A stretch of DNA of 25,447 nt, taken from positions 1-25,447 of the IMG/VR virus record IMGVR_UViG_3300036716_001542, one strand, 5' to 3'. The notes beneath the pieces were generated by a model. That model was not told where the DNA came from and did not search any database. It was given only the letters and a program-made list of their open reading frames with translations. The stretch's first letter is position 1; every line of letters begins with the position of its first letter. The position numbers and the translations under genes are program-made. Source of the DNA: a virus. Positions 7,194 to 16,436 of the stretch are shown piece after piece.

Positions 7194-7994
7194 TTAGTAA
7201 CAACTACCTGATAATGTAAAGCTTGAACCTGTCCAAAATCTATATGAACCACCTACTGTAAAGTATCCCGATGGGTGTAAAGTAGTGTATGTAGCATCAG
7301 CATAAGCCACTGTGGCTGAAGCAAAAGATGGATTATCGAGATATATATTTCCATAACTTCCAGAACATACCGAAGAAGAGCTATACTGTCCAAATAATAC
7401 ATACCCAGGCGCTGGTGTAGGCGTAGGAGTGGGAGTGGGAGTTGGCGTAGGCGTAGGCGTAGGAGTGGGAGTTGCTTGACAAGCCGCACAATCATTATAA
7501 TAATCTTGTGGCGATATAGCTTGAGCTGTTCCTGTAGGCGAACCTATAACTTCCCAACATACAGACTGCCATTTAATAGAAGAACCAGTACTAACTGCTT
7601 GAGGTAGTGATACGTTTTCCTGAAGTCCGCTACTACAGTTTTGTATTTGATACTGATTAGGCACTGGACTAGGCGTTGGACTAGGTGTAGGCGTAGGCGT
7701 AGGCCCAGGTGTAGGGCTAGGCGTTGGACTAGGGGTAGGCCCTGGCGTAGGCGTAGGCGTAGGCGTAGGCGTAGGTGCAGGTGTAGGAGTGGGACTAGGT
7801 GTCGGTGTAGGAGTAGGAGTGGGCACTGCACAAGATTGACCTGCAAACAACACTCCGCTCACCTGTTCTCTAACTATAGAGTTATCAGAATAAAAACCAT
7901 TGGCCGATACCACTGTTAAATCAGCATCATCGTAAATCGTTGTTGCATTTGCAAAGCTTGCAGTATCAAAATAATATGTTCCTAGTGTTGCCAT
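7194..7994 (-). CDS. Small tail-fibre-like protein built of Cys-ended modules and Pro-Thr stalks
   Basis: This 266-residue protein starts with ATG at 7994. It consists of three compact modules and two stalks. Module 1 is residues 1-56 ([20 protein letters not shown]... ending GQSC). A 53-residue stalk of PT/PS/PG/PA repeats follows at about residues 58-110. Module 2 ends in CAACQA near residue 174, then comes a (TP)10 stalk. Module 3 (residues about 197-266) contains [20 protein letters not shown] and ends at the C-terminus with SGSCY. Modules 1 and 3 clearly resemble each other and modules in the two neighbouring tail proteins. It has no enzymatic motif, signal peptide or membrane helix. It probably forms an extended decoration or fibre on the tail. 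It lies 10 bases after the 1,890-residue gene. The function is inferred from architecture. Confidence 0.8.
   Translation of the reverse strand: MATLGTYYFDTASFANATTIYDDADLTVVSANGFYSDNSIVREQVSGVLFAGQSCAVPTPTPTPTPSPTPTPAPTPTPTPTPTPGPTPSPTPSPTPGPTPTPTPSPTPSPVPNQYQIQNCSSGLQENVSLPQAVSTGSSIKWQSVCWEVIGSPTGTAQAISPQDYYNDCAACQATPTPTPTPTPTPTPTPTPTPAPGYVLFGQYSSSSVCSGSYGNIYLDNPSFASATVAYADATYTTLHPSGYFTVGGSYRFWTGSSFTLSGSCY
7413..7472 (-). repeat. (TP)10 coding repeat
   Basis: Ten consecutive 6-base Thr-Pro units precede APGY in the 266-residue protein. Codons are mixed (ACG/ACT/ACA with CCT/CCC/CCA). Confidence 0.9.
7665..7823 (-). repeat. 53-residue Pro-x stalk repeat (PT/PS/PG/PA)
   Basis: Every second residue is proline over about 53 residues of the 266-residue protein. 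The alternate residue is mostly Thr, interrupted by Ser, Gly and Ala. It is less pure than the TP tracts in the neighbouring proteins, which suggests an older or differently constrained stalk. Confidence 0.9.
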
Positions 7995-8004
7995 TTTTTA
8001 TAAT

Positions 8005-11000
8005 TTAAGGACAAGTTTGAAATCCTATAACTTGCCCGCTACTATTTAATTCAAATCCTTGTCCATTACCGTTTCCTCCGCAAGGCGCTGGATTGTACCA
8101 TATTCTTCCATAATAACCTCCTGAAATATCTGCAAATGTTCCGTTTTTATCAAGGTCTGCATATAGATATGATGCCGACTGTAAACAAGTCCCGCTTGAT
8201 TGAGTTGAATAAGCCGTGACAGTTGCAGCAGATGGTCCATTATTACAAGCATCTAGTCCTGATGACCAATATGTTGATGGAGATGTAGTTGTTACTGCGG
8301 TCATACAGCTTGAATAAAAACTTGAACTTATTGCCTGTAAAACTCCAAGATTACTTATGCGTATAACAAAACCAGGGGACGTTCCTAATCCTGAAGCCTG
8401 ATAAGAAGCAGCTCCAAAATAATTATTAGCTCCATTATAAATCGACAAACCATCAGCAGTATAAGCTGTGATTGTTTCTCCGGCTGTATATGCACTATCT
8501 AATCCTGCTATAGTTGTAATTGTTCCGCTCGTAGAGCCTGTCAATAATATTCTGTTAGTGTCTATAGTACTTGCTCCACCACAAGCGTTAGTTATGCTAG
8601 TATATCCATTTCCTGCAAGACTGTTTAAAGCCCATATAGCTCCAGGTATAGGAGTTGGAGTAGGGGTCGGCGTTGGAGTTGGAGTAGGTGTAGGCGTTGG
8701 AGTCGGTGTTGGAGTCGGTGTTGGAGTCGGCGTAGGAGTCGGCGTAGGAGTCGGCGTAGGAGTCGGTGTTGGAGTCGGCGTAGGAGTCGGTGTTGGAGTT
8801 GGAGTAGGTGTTGGAGTTGGAGTAGGGGTAGGCGTAGGAGTAGGTGTTGAACTACAAACTCCAGAAGTATCAATATTTGAAGCTGTCCCTTGGTTTGTCA
8901 TTCTAAATATACCCTGAGATATTCCATACCCTTGGTTTGGTTCTCTTACTCCAAAATAATTATCTCCGCCTTGGAATAATGTTGTTAAAGCTGCATCTGT
9001 ATAGAAGAATGTACTATTAGCAAATGTTGTGTTAAATGAACTAGACGAGCTATATAACGGTACTGTTGCAAAAGGACAAGTAGATGGACTCGTTGCGCTT
9101 CCTGAGCCAGCCTCTATAAGCCATCTATATGATGTTACAGGCGTAGGCGTAGGTGTGGGAGTTGGAGTCGGAGTAAATGTACAACCAGTGCACGCATCTG
9201 ATTTACTTGTTATAGAGTGACACAGCTCAGCGCTAGTTGATTCTCTATAGTCCCAAACCAAATACAAGAAACTACCACCAGATGGCATGATAAAGTCAGC
9301 AACAAATTGAGTTGGATTTGTTTGAGCAACTATAGGCGTAGCATCAGTAGAAGCGGCCAATAATGCGTTTATATCCGCTCCTGTGTTACCGTAGAAAGTA
9401 TTAGTTCTTAAATACTTTAATTTATTTTTATTGATATTAAATACAAAATTATCAATATTGCTTTTTCTACTAATAATAGAAACATTAGCAGCGTCTCCAG
9501 GAATAAATCCGCCTCCTTGTTGTCCTGTTACTTGATTGTATAACGATACAATCGGAGCGTTTGTTCCAGATGAAAACTCAACATTTGGATATGTTTTTGT
9601 TGGAGATGTAAATGTTCCATCAGTCCATCTAAACTCATTTGTTATAAAGTCTCCAGCATCTGCATTACTTGTAACGGCAACACTAACAATTGTTATTGTT
9701 TGCGCGTCAGGACAAGAAGTGTTAATGTCAATAATGCTTGCAACAGAACTGTCTTGAGTTACTGTTATTTCTACCGTATCAGTATTTACATCGTTTTTAT
9801 TAAATGATAAAGTTCCGCTATCATACACTGTTCCTGTAGTATGCGATACCCCATTATATGTTGCTGTTATAGTGTAGCCAGTAGTTGAAGCATCACTCTC
9901 TGATACTATTTCATCAGACAATCCTTCACTGACGATATTATCATTAAGCTCACTAATCATTTCAGTAAACCCTCCAGTAGGAATTGTAAAGTCTATATCT
10001 ACTATTCCTAATAAATCACCAACATTTACACAATATGTAAAAGTGGTTGCTGGATTTATTGTAATGTTTTTTGTTGAATTACAGCCTACACATTCTACAA
10101 CTGGCTGTGGCAATTGAACATTGGAATGTAAAACATACTCATTCATGTAAGGGTCAAACCCTCCCATTTTTTGAGTATTAAAAGTGTCTATAAAAAGGTC
10201 TCTAAACCACGAACGCATTCCCGCTTCTGATATAACCTGAAGCTGTTCGTTGTTATACGCACCTCCTATTAAGTTTATTACCGCTCCACGCTTGGCGTCT
10301 GTAAAATATTTGTTAGGACCATATGAAGCATAACTCTCTGGATTTTCACTAATACCGTAATCCTCTAGTCTTGCTATTTGCTGTCCTAAAACTTCAGGTA
10401 CAGATGTAACAGCACCGCCTCCAGTAGAATCGCTAAGTAAATTTTTACCAGCTAAAACATAAGATATCTTATCTTCTTGCAAAGTAAGTATATCTGTTTT
10501 TCTTCCGTCTAGTAATTGAATAGGGCCATAAGAGTCTTCTAATGGCTTAAAATTAAGAAGACCTAGGTTGAACTCGTTTAGTTTATTTACGTTGGTCTCA
10601 TCGTTATAAACCCCACTATACGTTAAATCAGCAAACCTATGTGACTCTTTGTAGTCCATATTAGAGGTAGAGGTTACTCGCTCTCCTATATTTTTAGTCT
10701 TACCTACAATTGAATCTAATATCTTATAACTTTCTACACCATTACCAAACGCAAAACAATCAGAAAACTCTGTATCAATTATTGCGGGCAGGCTTGAAGT
10801 TTGTGTCTGCACGTTTCCAGAATGAATTCCATCTGCACTTACATTAAATGAAAGGTGGTTTTCATACCATACATTATCAAGTGCGTCTGTAGGCTGTGTT
10901 TCAAAAACAATAATAGAATCTGCTCTATATACTTGTATATCGGCTGTAACCGTAGAGCGTCTCTTTGCTCTTGACAATGTACCTCCACATCTGTTAGTAC

Positions 11001-13677
11001 CTGTAATTAATAACGCCAATTCATTAGTTGTGGTGTCTCTAAAAAACTTGTAGTAGTTTGTTCCTGCGGCAGTAGATATATCTGTTTTAGTTGCGGCTGT
11101 AGCCGATTCATAAGTGTTTGTTATATCTCCGCCACCGTCACCTACTTCAGTTACCGCGTCTTCTAAAACCGCTTCTACATTATCTCCATTCCACCAATCC
11201 TGCATATTATCATATGTAGTGGAAGACACAAGGTTTACGTTTAATTCACTAATTCTTCTTTCACATTTACCATTTCCTTTTCCTGGACCTAATCTTTCTT
11301 GTCTTATAGATATTACAATTCTGCTTCCCGCAGGGACATTATAATCTGTGTGTGTGCTACCTGCAATATTAGGGTCAGGTACATTAAGATTCATTGGATA
11401 GTCCAATATAGGATAATCTCCCGCATCGTTTTCAATTGCTGTATTAGAGCCAGGCGTTATTATATCATTATCCTCTTTAACTGTAGAAAAATTATTTGGA
11501 TTAATTTTCATATATGTTCCAGAAGGAACTGATGAACCATTTGAAGGAATAATAAAGTCTTCTTCTTTAGTTTCTTTTTCTAAAACTGTAGCTTCTACAC
11601 ATCTAAGTATAGGTCCATTACTGTCAGACTTAACAAAGTATCTATCTCCCTCTTCTACCTTATTAGCGCTCTCACCTTCTAGTAAAAAGTATGTTGCATT
11701 ACTTCCAGGGTCTTCAAAATAAATACTAGAGTAAATAGTATCGTATGTAGTCTCTGTTGGTTTTAATACAAACTTATATCTAGTAGCCCAGCTTGGAGCT
11801 AACTGCTGAGGTGGTATAGTAACCTGTAATTCGTTTTTATTTATAGAGTTAGCGCAAGGTATCTGTATCGTATTATTTGGGCTTACAAGCGCCGTAGATG
11901 AGCGGTTAAATTCATCCATATATACTATACCAACTTCATAACCTCTGTTACTATGAAGACTTCTAGCTGTATCAGTATTTCTAAAACTAGCAGTTGCACT
12001 GTTTACTTCATAAAATTCATAAGCGTTATTAGCCCCGTCAACATAGTTCATTGCTATCAGTTGAAGACCAATAGTGTTGCTTGCTGGAGACGATATAATT
12101 GCAATAGGTTCTCCGGTATTACTTATACCACTTGCTGTTTTTGTATATGTACCTAATGTTGATGGCAACGCACAATTAACCTGGTCAGTCAAAGTAGTTC
12201 CATTACAAGCGTCAGTTACAGTTTGTATATTTGCAATTGTTCCTATTTTCTCAATAAAATCAGTGCTTGTAGCAAGAGAGTATGCGTTAGGAAAATATGT
12301 TGGCAAAGTATAATCAAATACTATGTCGATATTTGAAGTTGTTGCTCCAGGTGTAGTTCCGGTAAATTGACCGTGTACTATCGTAAAGTCTAAAGTTATG
12401 CTAGAACCAGCGGTTAATTCCAATGTAGTTCCATCTTGATTTGATAAATCAAAATATACTATAGAATTATTTATTGTAGAAGGAGTTGGTCCAATCGAGT
12501 AATATCCAGGGCCAGTCGAGTCTATCAAGTCAGATGTAGCTATTGTCGTACTATTTAAACTGGCAAAAAACTCTAATCTTAAATCTTGATTAAACTTATC
12601 TTTTAAATTATATCCTTCTTTATAGTTTCCGTATACGAGCCTATTGCCCATAACTGTCTGAGCCTTAGCTATATTAGGTACGTTGTCGTATAGTCTTAGT
12701 ATTTCTGAATCAGGTAAAAGAGTAAATATCTTTCTGTCATCAAAGGTATATGTATAGTCTGTATTATCAGAATACCCTAAATTAGACTTGTCAAGAAACT
12801 CTATAACCTTTATATTATTAGTTGTAGACTCTTTAAATAAAAGCTCTATACCTGTGACTAAAGAACTTCCTGTATTAAAAGTTATTATTGCAGCGTTCTT
12901 GGTATTTTTCATACCCTCATTTAAATAGCTGTTATAACTAAAGTCAAATGATGAAGGTGTAAATGCGTCTTCACTAAACTGTGAAGTTGCAGAATATTGA
13001 TTATCGTTATACTTATACCTATAAGCAAAAGATATAAACCTTTCCTCTAAAAAGTCGTCTTGTTGCCCTTGAAGATTTAATGTTTGAATAGATGGAGCTG
13101 CGATAGGAGGTCTCTTAATTACCAATAAAGCCTCAGCAGAAAAACCATCAAAGTAAGAAGGTGATGAAGCGGGAGCATTGTAACTCCTGTTTATATTTAT
13201 ATATCTAGGTGGATTTGTATTGTCTGTAAAAAACAGTAAATCATCTATTAAATTTACACCTGTAATTAAATGATAAGGACTAAAGTTTAGTGTGGTTTTT
13301 AAGTTAGTACCGTCATTTGCACTTACTACATTATAATTTGTGTTGGCAGTATTAGTATTATAAGAAACTATTAAGTCTAGTTTATTGGTTGGGCTATTTG
13401 TAAAAGCTGGGTCATGAACAAACCAATATATGGTCTCGTTAGCCCCATCTTCAAAAGCTCCAATACACCTAGCATTATTGCTTAATTCGATATTATCAAA
13501 CATTAATGTTGTAAGAATAGTATTACCCTTAGAGTTCTCTACAGAACCAACTTCAGAGCCTTCGGTAGAACCAAGTCTTACATTTAACGCATCAATATAC
13601 TCACCATTTGGAACAAGCCTTTCATCAAGGCTTTTGTTCATACGGCCAGCAATAAAATTTCTTTGAATGTTTGCCAT
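8005..13677 (-). CDS. Giant nozzle/stabilization-like tail protein with C-terminal Thr-Pro stalks
   Basis: This 1,890-residue protein starts with ATG at 13677. The N-terminus ([20 protein letters not shown] then [10 protein letters not shown]) is the hallmark I associate with P22 gp10-like / podovirus nozzle proteins of Bacteroidota phages, with a beta-propeller-like body to about residue 1190 that ends in a conserved-looking segment ([16 protein letters not shown] near 1176). The region after residue about 1195 ([10 protein letters not shown]) differs: Ig-like beta domains to about 1500, (TP)6 at 1502-1513, a module starting VTSYRW and ending SGVCSS, 33 TP units at 1611-1676, then two further modules to the C-terminus, which ends QTCP. 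The second nozzle half expected after MNEYVL is absent here but a match occurs in the 604-residue protein at 3002-4816. It lies 2 bases after the neck/ring gene, so it is in the same transcript. The virion location is inferred. Confidence 0.85.
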   Translation of the reverse strand: MANIQRNFIAGRMNKSLDERLVPNGEYIDALNVRLGSTEGSEVGSVENSKGNTILTTLMFDNIELSNNARCIGAFEDGANETIYWFVHDPAFTNSPTNKLDLIVSYNTNTANTNYNVVSANDGTNLKTTLNFSPYHLITGVNLIDDLLFFTDNTNPPRYININRSYNAPASSPSYFDGFSAEALLVIKRPPIAAPSIQTLNLQGQQDDFLEERFISFAYRYKYNDNQYSATSQFSEDAFTPSSFDFSYNSYLNEGMKNTKNAAIITFNTGSSLVTGIELLFKESTTNNIKVIEFLDKSNLGYSDNTDYTYTFDDRKIFTLLPDSEILRLYDNVPNIAKAQTVMGNRLVYGNYKEGYNLKDKFNQDLRLEFFASLNSTTIATSDLIDSTGPGYYSIGPTPSTINNSIVYFDLSNQDGTTLELTAGSSITLDFTIVHGQFTGTTPGATTSNIDIVFDYTLPTYFPNAYSLATSTDFIEKIGTIANIQTVTDACNGTTLTDQVNCALPSTLGTYTKTASGISNTGEPIAIISSPASNTIGLQLIAMNYVDGANNAYEFYEVNSATASFRNTDTARSLHSNRGYEVGIVYMDEFNRSSTALVSPNNTIQIPCANSINKNELQVTIPPQQLAPSWATRYKFVLKPTETTYDTIYSSIYFEDPGSNATYFLLEGESANKVEEGDRYFVKSDSNGPILRCVEATVLEKETKEEDFIIPSNGSSVPSGTYMKINPNNFSTVKEDNDIITPGSNTAIENDAGDYPILDYPMNLNVPDPNIAGSTHTDYNVPAGSRIVISIRQERLGPGKGNGKCERRISELNVNLVSSTTYDNMQDWWNGDNVEAVLEDAVTEVGDGGGDITNTYESATAATKTDISTAAGTNYYKFFRDTTTNELALLITGTNRCGGTLSRAKRRSTVTADIQVYRADSIIVFETQPTDALDNVWYENHLSFNVSADGIHSGNVQTQTSSLPAIIDTEFSDCFAFGNGVESYKILDSIVGKTKNIGERVTSTSNMDYKESHRFADLTYSGVYNDETNVNKLNEFNLGLLNFKPLEDSYGPIQLLDGRKTDILTLQEDKISYVLAGKNLLSDSTGGGAVTSVPEVLGQQIARLEDYGISENPESYASYGPNKYFTDAKRGAVINLIGGAYNNEQLQVISEAGMRSWFRDLFIDTFNTQKMGGFDPYMNEYVLHSNVQLPQPVVECVGCNSTKNITINPATTFTYCVNVGDLLGIVDIDFTIPTGGFTEMISELNDNIVSEGLSDEIVSESDASTTGYTITATYNGVSHTTGTVYDSGTLSFNKNDVNTDTVEITVTQDSSVASIIDINTSCPDAQTITIVSVAVTSNADAGDFITNEFRWTDGTFTSPTKTYPNVEFSSGTNAPIVSLYNQVTGQQGGGFIPGDAANVSIISRKSNIDNFVFNINKNKLKYLRTNTFYGNTGADINALLAASTDATPIVAQTNPTQFVADFIMPSGGSFLYLVWDYRESTSAELCHSITSKSDACTGCTFTPTPTPTPTPTPVTSYRWLIEAGSGSATSPSTCPFATVPLYSSSSSFNTTFANSTFFYTDAALTTLFQGGDNYFGVREPNQGYGISQGIFRMTNQGTASNIDTSGVCSSTPTPTPTPTPTPTPTPTPTPTPTPTPTPTPTPTPTPTPTPTPTPTPTPTPTPTPTPTPTPTPTPTPIPGAIWALNSLAGNGYTSITNACGGASTIDTNRILLTGSTSGTITTIAGLDSAYTAGETITAYTADGLSIYNGANNYFGAASYQASGLGTSPGFVIRISNLGVLQAISSSFYSSCMTAVTTTSPSTYWSSGLDACNNGPSAATVTAYSTQSSGTCLQSASYLYADLDKNGTFADISGGYYGRIWYNPAPCGGNGNGQGFELNSSGQVIGFQTCP
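8650..8847 (-). repeat. (TP)33 coding tract with 12-bp and 18-bp higher-order repeats
   Basis: Thirty-three uninterrupted Thr-Pro dipeptides (198 bases) are encoded. Within it, 8699-8794 (plus strand) is eight tandem 12-bp units of form ggagtcggygtw (ggtgtt or ggcgta as second half). Bases 8795-8830 are two 18-bp units that differ in their last hexamer. This indicates growth by duplication of blocks, so tract length probably varies between relatives. Confidence 0.95.
9139..9174 (-). repeat. (TP)6 coding tract
   Basis: Six Thr-Pro units lie between CTGCTF and VTSYRW in the 1,890-residue protein. They form a short linker at the start of its module-and-stalk region. Confidence 0.9.
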
Positions 13678-13679
13678 CT

Positions 13680-14597
13680 TTATTTAATCCACTTATTCTC
13701 TCCTCTAAGATTCATTAGTAATCTTCCAGGATGAATATTGCTTAATCTAATTTTTGCATTTCTAAGTAAAGCTGATTTTCTTTTTCTAGCTCTATTGATA
13801 ATATACTCTTGAACATTAAATTTGCTATTTAAAATAGCATACTCAATATAAGCATAAACATAATCTTCAAAAAGTTTGTTTACTGAAACTTGAGAATCAT
13901 CTCCTCCTTCCATTCCATCAGAGATGTATTCTAATATACAACTTTCGTTAAGCATTGTAGAATCAAAATTTATAACTCCTGCTTTTTTATCTATCCTAAA
14001 TGTAGGATTTATATTAGCGGTTTCTGTATTTAAACCATAACGCGCTCCGATAGTATAATCTGCATACCAATTTGCTTGTGTGTCAGCAGGTATTTGGTCG
14101 TCAGCATTATTCTGATTTAAATATATACTGTTTTGTTGACCGTTTTTTCTTTCAGTGTCGAGCTGCGATTCAGTAGTAATTACAGTTCCGTCTGAGTTAA
14201 ATGTTAAAGTTCCTCCTGCACCTTGCAAGTATGATTGAGCAGAGTTAACTTGAATGTTCTCATTCAGAGGTCTAAGCCAGCCGTCTTTATATAAAGATAT
14301 ACGAATCCAGTTTACATAATCGTTAGGTAAAACAAAAGTAAGATTATCAAATACAGTTAGCTCTAAAGCTTTTATCTCCATAAAAGCATCATAATTAAGT
14401 TCCTGTATCCCACGCTTTGCGTGAAACAATATCTTGTACCTATCTTCGTTATTAACTAGCGAATGGTTTCCAGAATACATTAACTGAAAATTATTTACTA
14501 TATCTTCCAAGCTTACATACTGGTAAGACCCCCAATTTTTATTGGTAGGAGCCGCTCCTGCATTTTCGTAATATTGATATTGTGATAAATATGCCAT
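13680..14597 (-). CDS. Neck/ring-type structural protein 2
   Basis: This 305-residue protein starts with ATG at 14597. Its sequence ([15 protein letters not shown], then [44 protein letters not shown] and a basic, helical C-terminus [17 protein letters not shown]) is one I recognise as widespread in short-tailed and crAss-like Bacteroidota phages between capsid and nozzle genes. There it is regarded as a neck, ring or tail-adaptor protein that joins portal and nozzle. The order here (neck protein, neck protein, nozzle) fits that role. It is 1 base from the preceding gene and 2 bases from the nozzle-like gene, so all three are co-transcribed, probably from the promoter at 15573-15600. No enzymatic motif is visible. 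The exact position in the virion is inferred. Confidence 0.75.
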   Translation of the reverse strand: MAYLSQYQYYENAGAAPTNKNWGSYQYVSLEDIVNNFQLMYSGNHSLVNNEDRYKILFHAKRGIQELNYDAFMEIKALELTVFDNLTFVLPNDYVNWIRISLYKDGWLRPLNENIQVNSAQSYLQGAGGTLTFNSDGTVITTESQLDTERKNGQQNSIYLNQNNADDQIPADTQANWYADYTIGARYGLNTETANINPTFRIDKKAGVINFDSTMLNESCILEYISDGMEGGDDSQVSVNKLFEDYVYAYIEYAILNSKFNVQEYIINRARKRKSALLRNAKIRLSNIHPGRLLMNLRGENKWIK

Positions 14598-14598
14598 A

Positions 14599-15558
14599 CT
14601 ATTGTTCTTGGTTTTCTTGTTGTTCTATAGCTTGACCAAACTGCACTGTGGCTATCTCTCTAATAGACATACCTGCGTATTGTAATATTCTAGCCACTAA
14701 GTTATTTACATCATCTGGAGGCAACTCAAAGTCTTGATAGTCTGATTGAGACTGGTCAAATATAGGCTCTCCTCCTGTTAATGATACATAAGTCCACTTA
14801 GGGTCTTTAGGGTATCTTATATACTGCGATACCACTCTTCCTATTTCGTTTAGTGAATCAGGGTGTAGTGTTAATATATTTCCTTGTTGAGTGTAAGCAG
14901 GGAAAGTAATGTTAGGAGCAGTAAGCATAGACTTATTAAGCATAGTTATTTTACTATGATTTACTTGCTCTGCTTCATTTTTTAAATCAGATTTCTTGTA
15001 AATAGAATATGAAACATTGGCAGTAACTAAAGATGCCACACTAACAACTAGAGTAGTTTGATTGGTTATAGAGACAACACTTAAATTAGTCACCACTGAA
15101 TTAGCTAGAACTACCGATACCACATCTCCAACAGATACTCCGTCAGACTGAAATGTTGCGGATGAATCTATTAATTCTGTATTACCTCCTCCAGTAGATG
15201 TAGTAACTCCTGAAGAAGTTACGGTACTATAAATTAATATTTTATTTAATAAATAATAGTCTGAACCTGTAGTAGCTGGTGTAGGAACTACATATTCATT
15301 TAATATGTTTTTAGATAAACTGGCTGTAATTGAAAAAGTATCTATTACCTCTTCGTATCCTTTTTTTATATCAGCATATCCGCTTCCTGATACCCTTCCA
15401 TTCTCTTTATTAATCTGATTATTATATGCTATAAAATATTCATCAAAAATATCTAACTGTGCTTGTTTTGCAAACAAATTAAAATCTGATGGAGATATAT
15501 AGCCGTAATTATTCTTATTAAGTATAGCAAGAACTGTATTTCTAACAGCATTTATCAT
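14599..15558 (-). CDS. Neck/ring-type structural protein 1
   Basis: The best start is ATG at 15558 (MINAVRNTVLAILNKNNYGY), giving 319 residues. The frame extends to a TTG at 15600, but that codon lies in the stem of the upstream terminator and before the -7 box, so it is rejected. The N-terminal helical region (ISPSDFNLFAKQAQLDIFDE and SGSGYADIKKGYEEVID) matches a protein commonly paired with the next gene in Bacteroidota short-tailed phages, taken to be a neck/ring or head-completion component. Residues about 128-189 look like an inserted beta domain (DSSATFQSDGVSVGDVV... TTLVVS... YSIYKKS) of a type frequent in phage virion proteins. The C-terminus is acidic and Gln-rich. It is the first gene after a terminator and a well-formed promoter. 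Confidence 0.78.
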   Translation of the reverse strand: MINAVRNTVLAILNKNNYGYISPSDFNLFAKQAQLDIFDEYFIAYNNQINKENGRVSGSGYADIKKGYEEVIDTFSITASLSKNILNEYVVPTPATTGSDYYLLNKILIYSTVTSSGVTTSTGGGNTELIDSSATFQSDGVSVGDVVSVVLANSVVTNLSVVSITNQTTLVVSVASLVTANVSYSIYKKSDLKNEAEQVNHSKITMLNKSMLTAPNITFPAYTQQGNILTLHPDSLNEIGRVVSQYIRYPKDPKWTYVSLTGGEPIFDQSQSDYQDFELPPDDVNNLVARILQYAGMSIREIATVQFGQAIEQQENQEQ

Positions 15559-15572
15559 CGCTTTCTTTTTTA

Positions 15573-15600
15573 CAAAGATAAGCAAAAAAAAAGAGGTCAA
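15573..15600 (-). promoter_or_regulatory. Bacteroidota-type promoter, TTG-N17-TATCTTTG
   Basis: On the minus strand TTG (15600-15598) is followed after 17 bases by TATCTTTG (15580-15573), matching the flavobacterial consensus TTG-N17-23-TAnnTTTG. The -7 box ends 14 bases before the ATG at 15558, giving a very short leader. It follows, and partly overlaps, a terminator, which is just where a new transcript would need a promoter. It would drive the neck and nozzle genes. Confidence 0.65.
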
Positions 15601-15616
15601 TTATTTTTGACCTCTC
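15584..15616 (-). terminator. Rho-independent terminator after the 248-residue gene
   Basis: The minus strand has a perfect 9-bp stem (AGAGGTCAA / TTGACCTCT) with a 6-base loop, followed directly by a run of nine T (including the last stem bases). It begins 11 bases after the stop codon at 15627 and overlaps the -33 region of the next promoter. Confidence 0.88.
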
Positions 15617-15626
15617 TTAGCAATCA

Positions 15627-16373
15627 CTAATCTTCTAGTAATTTTTCTAACATTTTTAAAGACTCTATTCCGTCATCACTCTGTAAATATGACGATACAA
15701 TATACATAGGGTCTTCTCCAAAGGGCACGGTCAACATCTTCTTTTTGTTTGATGATGTATTAAACCATACTTCTTTTTGTTTGTTCCTAAACGATAGCAA
15801 TCCTTTATCAAAGAATAACTGTACATTAGAGTGTAGCTTTAACATAGGGTCATTAACCATTTTTAAGAACGTATCAGGTTCTCGCTTAACAAAGATTAAT
15901 ATATCTCTACGAAGCTCTGCTGTGCTCATTTGCTCTGTATTTCTTCCTAGCAAAACTCTGGATATAGTTTCCACCTGGTCTACTGAAAGCTTTCTAGCTT
16001 CAATAAGAGCATCTGCCTCTATATTTAATTGTTCAATTTCTGCTGCTGCATCTTTTTCTTCATTCACCTCAATAAACTTTTTACCATTCAATGGGTGATA
16101 ATATAAAAACTCTTGCAATACAGGATTGTTTTTTGGAACTGATAAGAAACCATCTACAAAGTCAATAGGTTCTCTAACTACTTGTCCATCTTGCTCATCT
16201 TCAAAACAAGACCTTTGGTTAGGAGAATATCTCAACACTCGGTTGATTCCTTTGTCTTCGTCAAAATGTAATAAGGGTTGTCTTCTTGAGCCACCTGAAG
16301 GTAATAAAAAAGATATTGGGGCTCTATCTCTAGTAAGTTTGTAGACTTTATCTACTAATGTGTTTTTTTTCAT
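15627..16373 (-). CDS. Conserved-type phage protein of unknown function between capsid and neck genes
   Basis: This 248-residue protein starts with ATG at 16373. Residues 1-100 include LTRDRAPISFLLPSGG, VLRYSPNQRSCFEDEQ and FVDGFLSVPKNNPVLQEFLY. The middle (about 105-160) is a charged helical region (AAEIEQLNIEADALIEARKL). The C-terminal part contains LLSFRNKQKEVWFN and ends in an acidic helix. I do not recognise an enzyme or fold. It is isolated by terminators on both sides, one after the capsid gene and one after its own stop, so it may be expressed at a level different from its neighbours, either by read-through or from a promoter I cannot see. Its position suggests a head-decoration, head-completion or assembly role. 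Confidence 0.75.
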   Translation of the reverse strand: MKKNTLVDKVYKLTRDRAPISFLLPSGGSRRQPLLHFDEDKGINRVLRYSPNQRSCFEDEQDGQVVREPIDFVDGFLSVPKNNPVLQEFLYYHPLNGKKFIEVNEEKDAAAEIEQLNIEADALIEARKLSVDQVETISRVLLGRNTEQMSTAELRRDILIFVKREPDTFLKMVNDPMLKLHSNVQLFFDKGLLSFRNKQKEVWFNTSSNKKKMLTVPFGEDPMYIVSSYLQSDDGIESLKMLEKLLED

Positions 16374-16395
16374 TATATATAAATTTAATTAGATT

Positions 16396-16427
16396 TAAAA
16401 AAAAGGGAGGCGGTTAAACCTCCCTTG
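16396..16427 (-). terminator. Strong rho-independent terminator after the major capsid gene
   Basis: The minus strand has a perfect GC-rich 8-bp stem (AAGGGAGG / CCTCCCTT), an 8-base loop and a run of eight T starting in the last stem bases. It lies 10 bases after the capsid stop codon at 16437. It would cap the abundant capsid transcript and reduce expression downstream. Confidence 0.92.
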
Positions 16428-16436
16428 GTATTAATA

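Noticed and set aside
7253-7846. Minus-strand Leu/Arg-rich frames inside the 266-residue gene
   Set aside because: These are out-of-frame readings of the same hexamer repeats. The main frame is intact with good flanking modules, so there is no frameshift to explain.
7641-7919. Plus-strand Arg/Cys-rich 92-residue frame that looks like a protamine
   Set aside because: It is another antisense frame of the Pro-Thr stalk of the 266-residue gene; the composition is a by-product of the hexamer repeat.
8650-8847. Regular repeats considered as a CRISPR array or non-coding satellite
   Set aside because: Units are 6-18 bp with no unique spacers and stay in frame as Thr-Pro codons across the whole tract.
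8468-8917. Plus-strand 149-residue frame with long Val-Gly repeats
   Set aside because: It is the antisense reading of the Thr-Pro tract of the 1,890-residue gene (ggNgtN read as Gly-Val). It has no supporting context and all real genes are on the minus strand.
15559-15600. Fourteen-residue N-terminal extension of the neck protein from TTG at 15600
   Set aside because: The TTG lies in the terminator stem and upstream of the -7 box, so it would not be on the transcript from that promoter. ATG at 15558 begins the family-like sequence.
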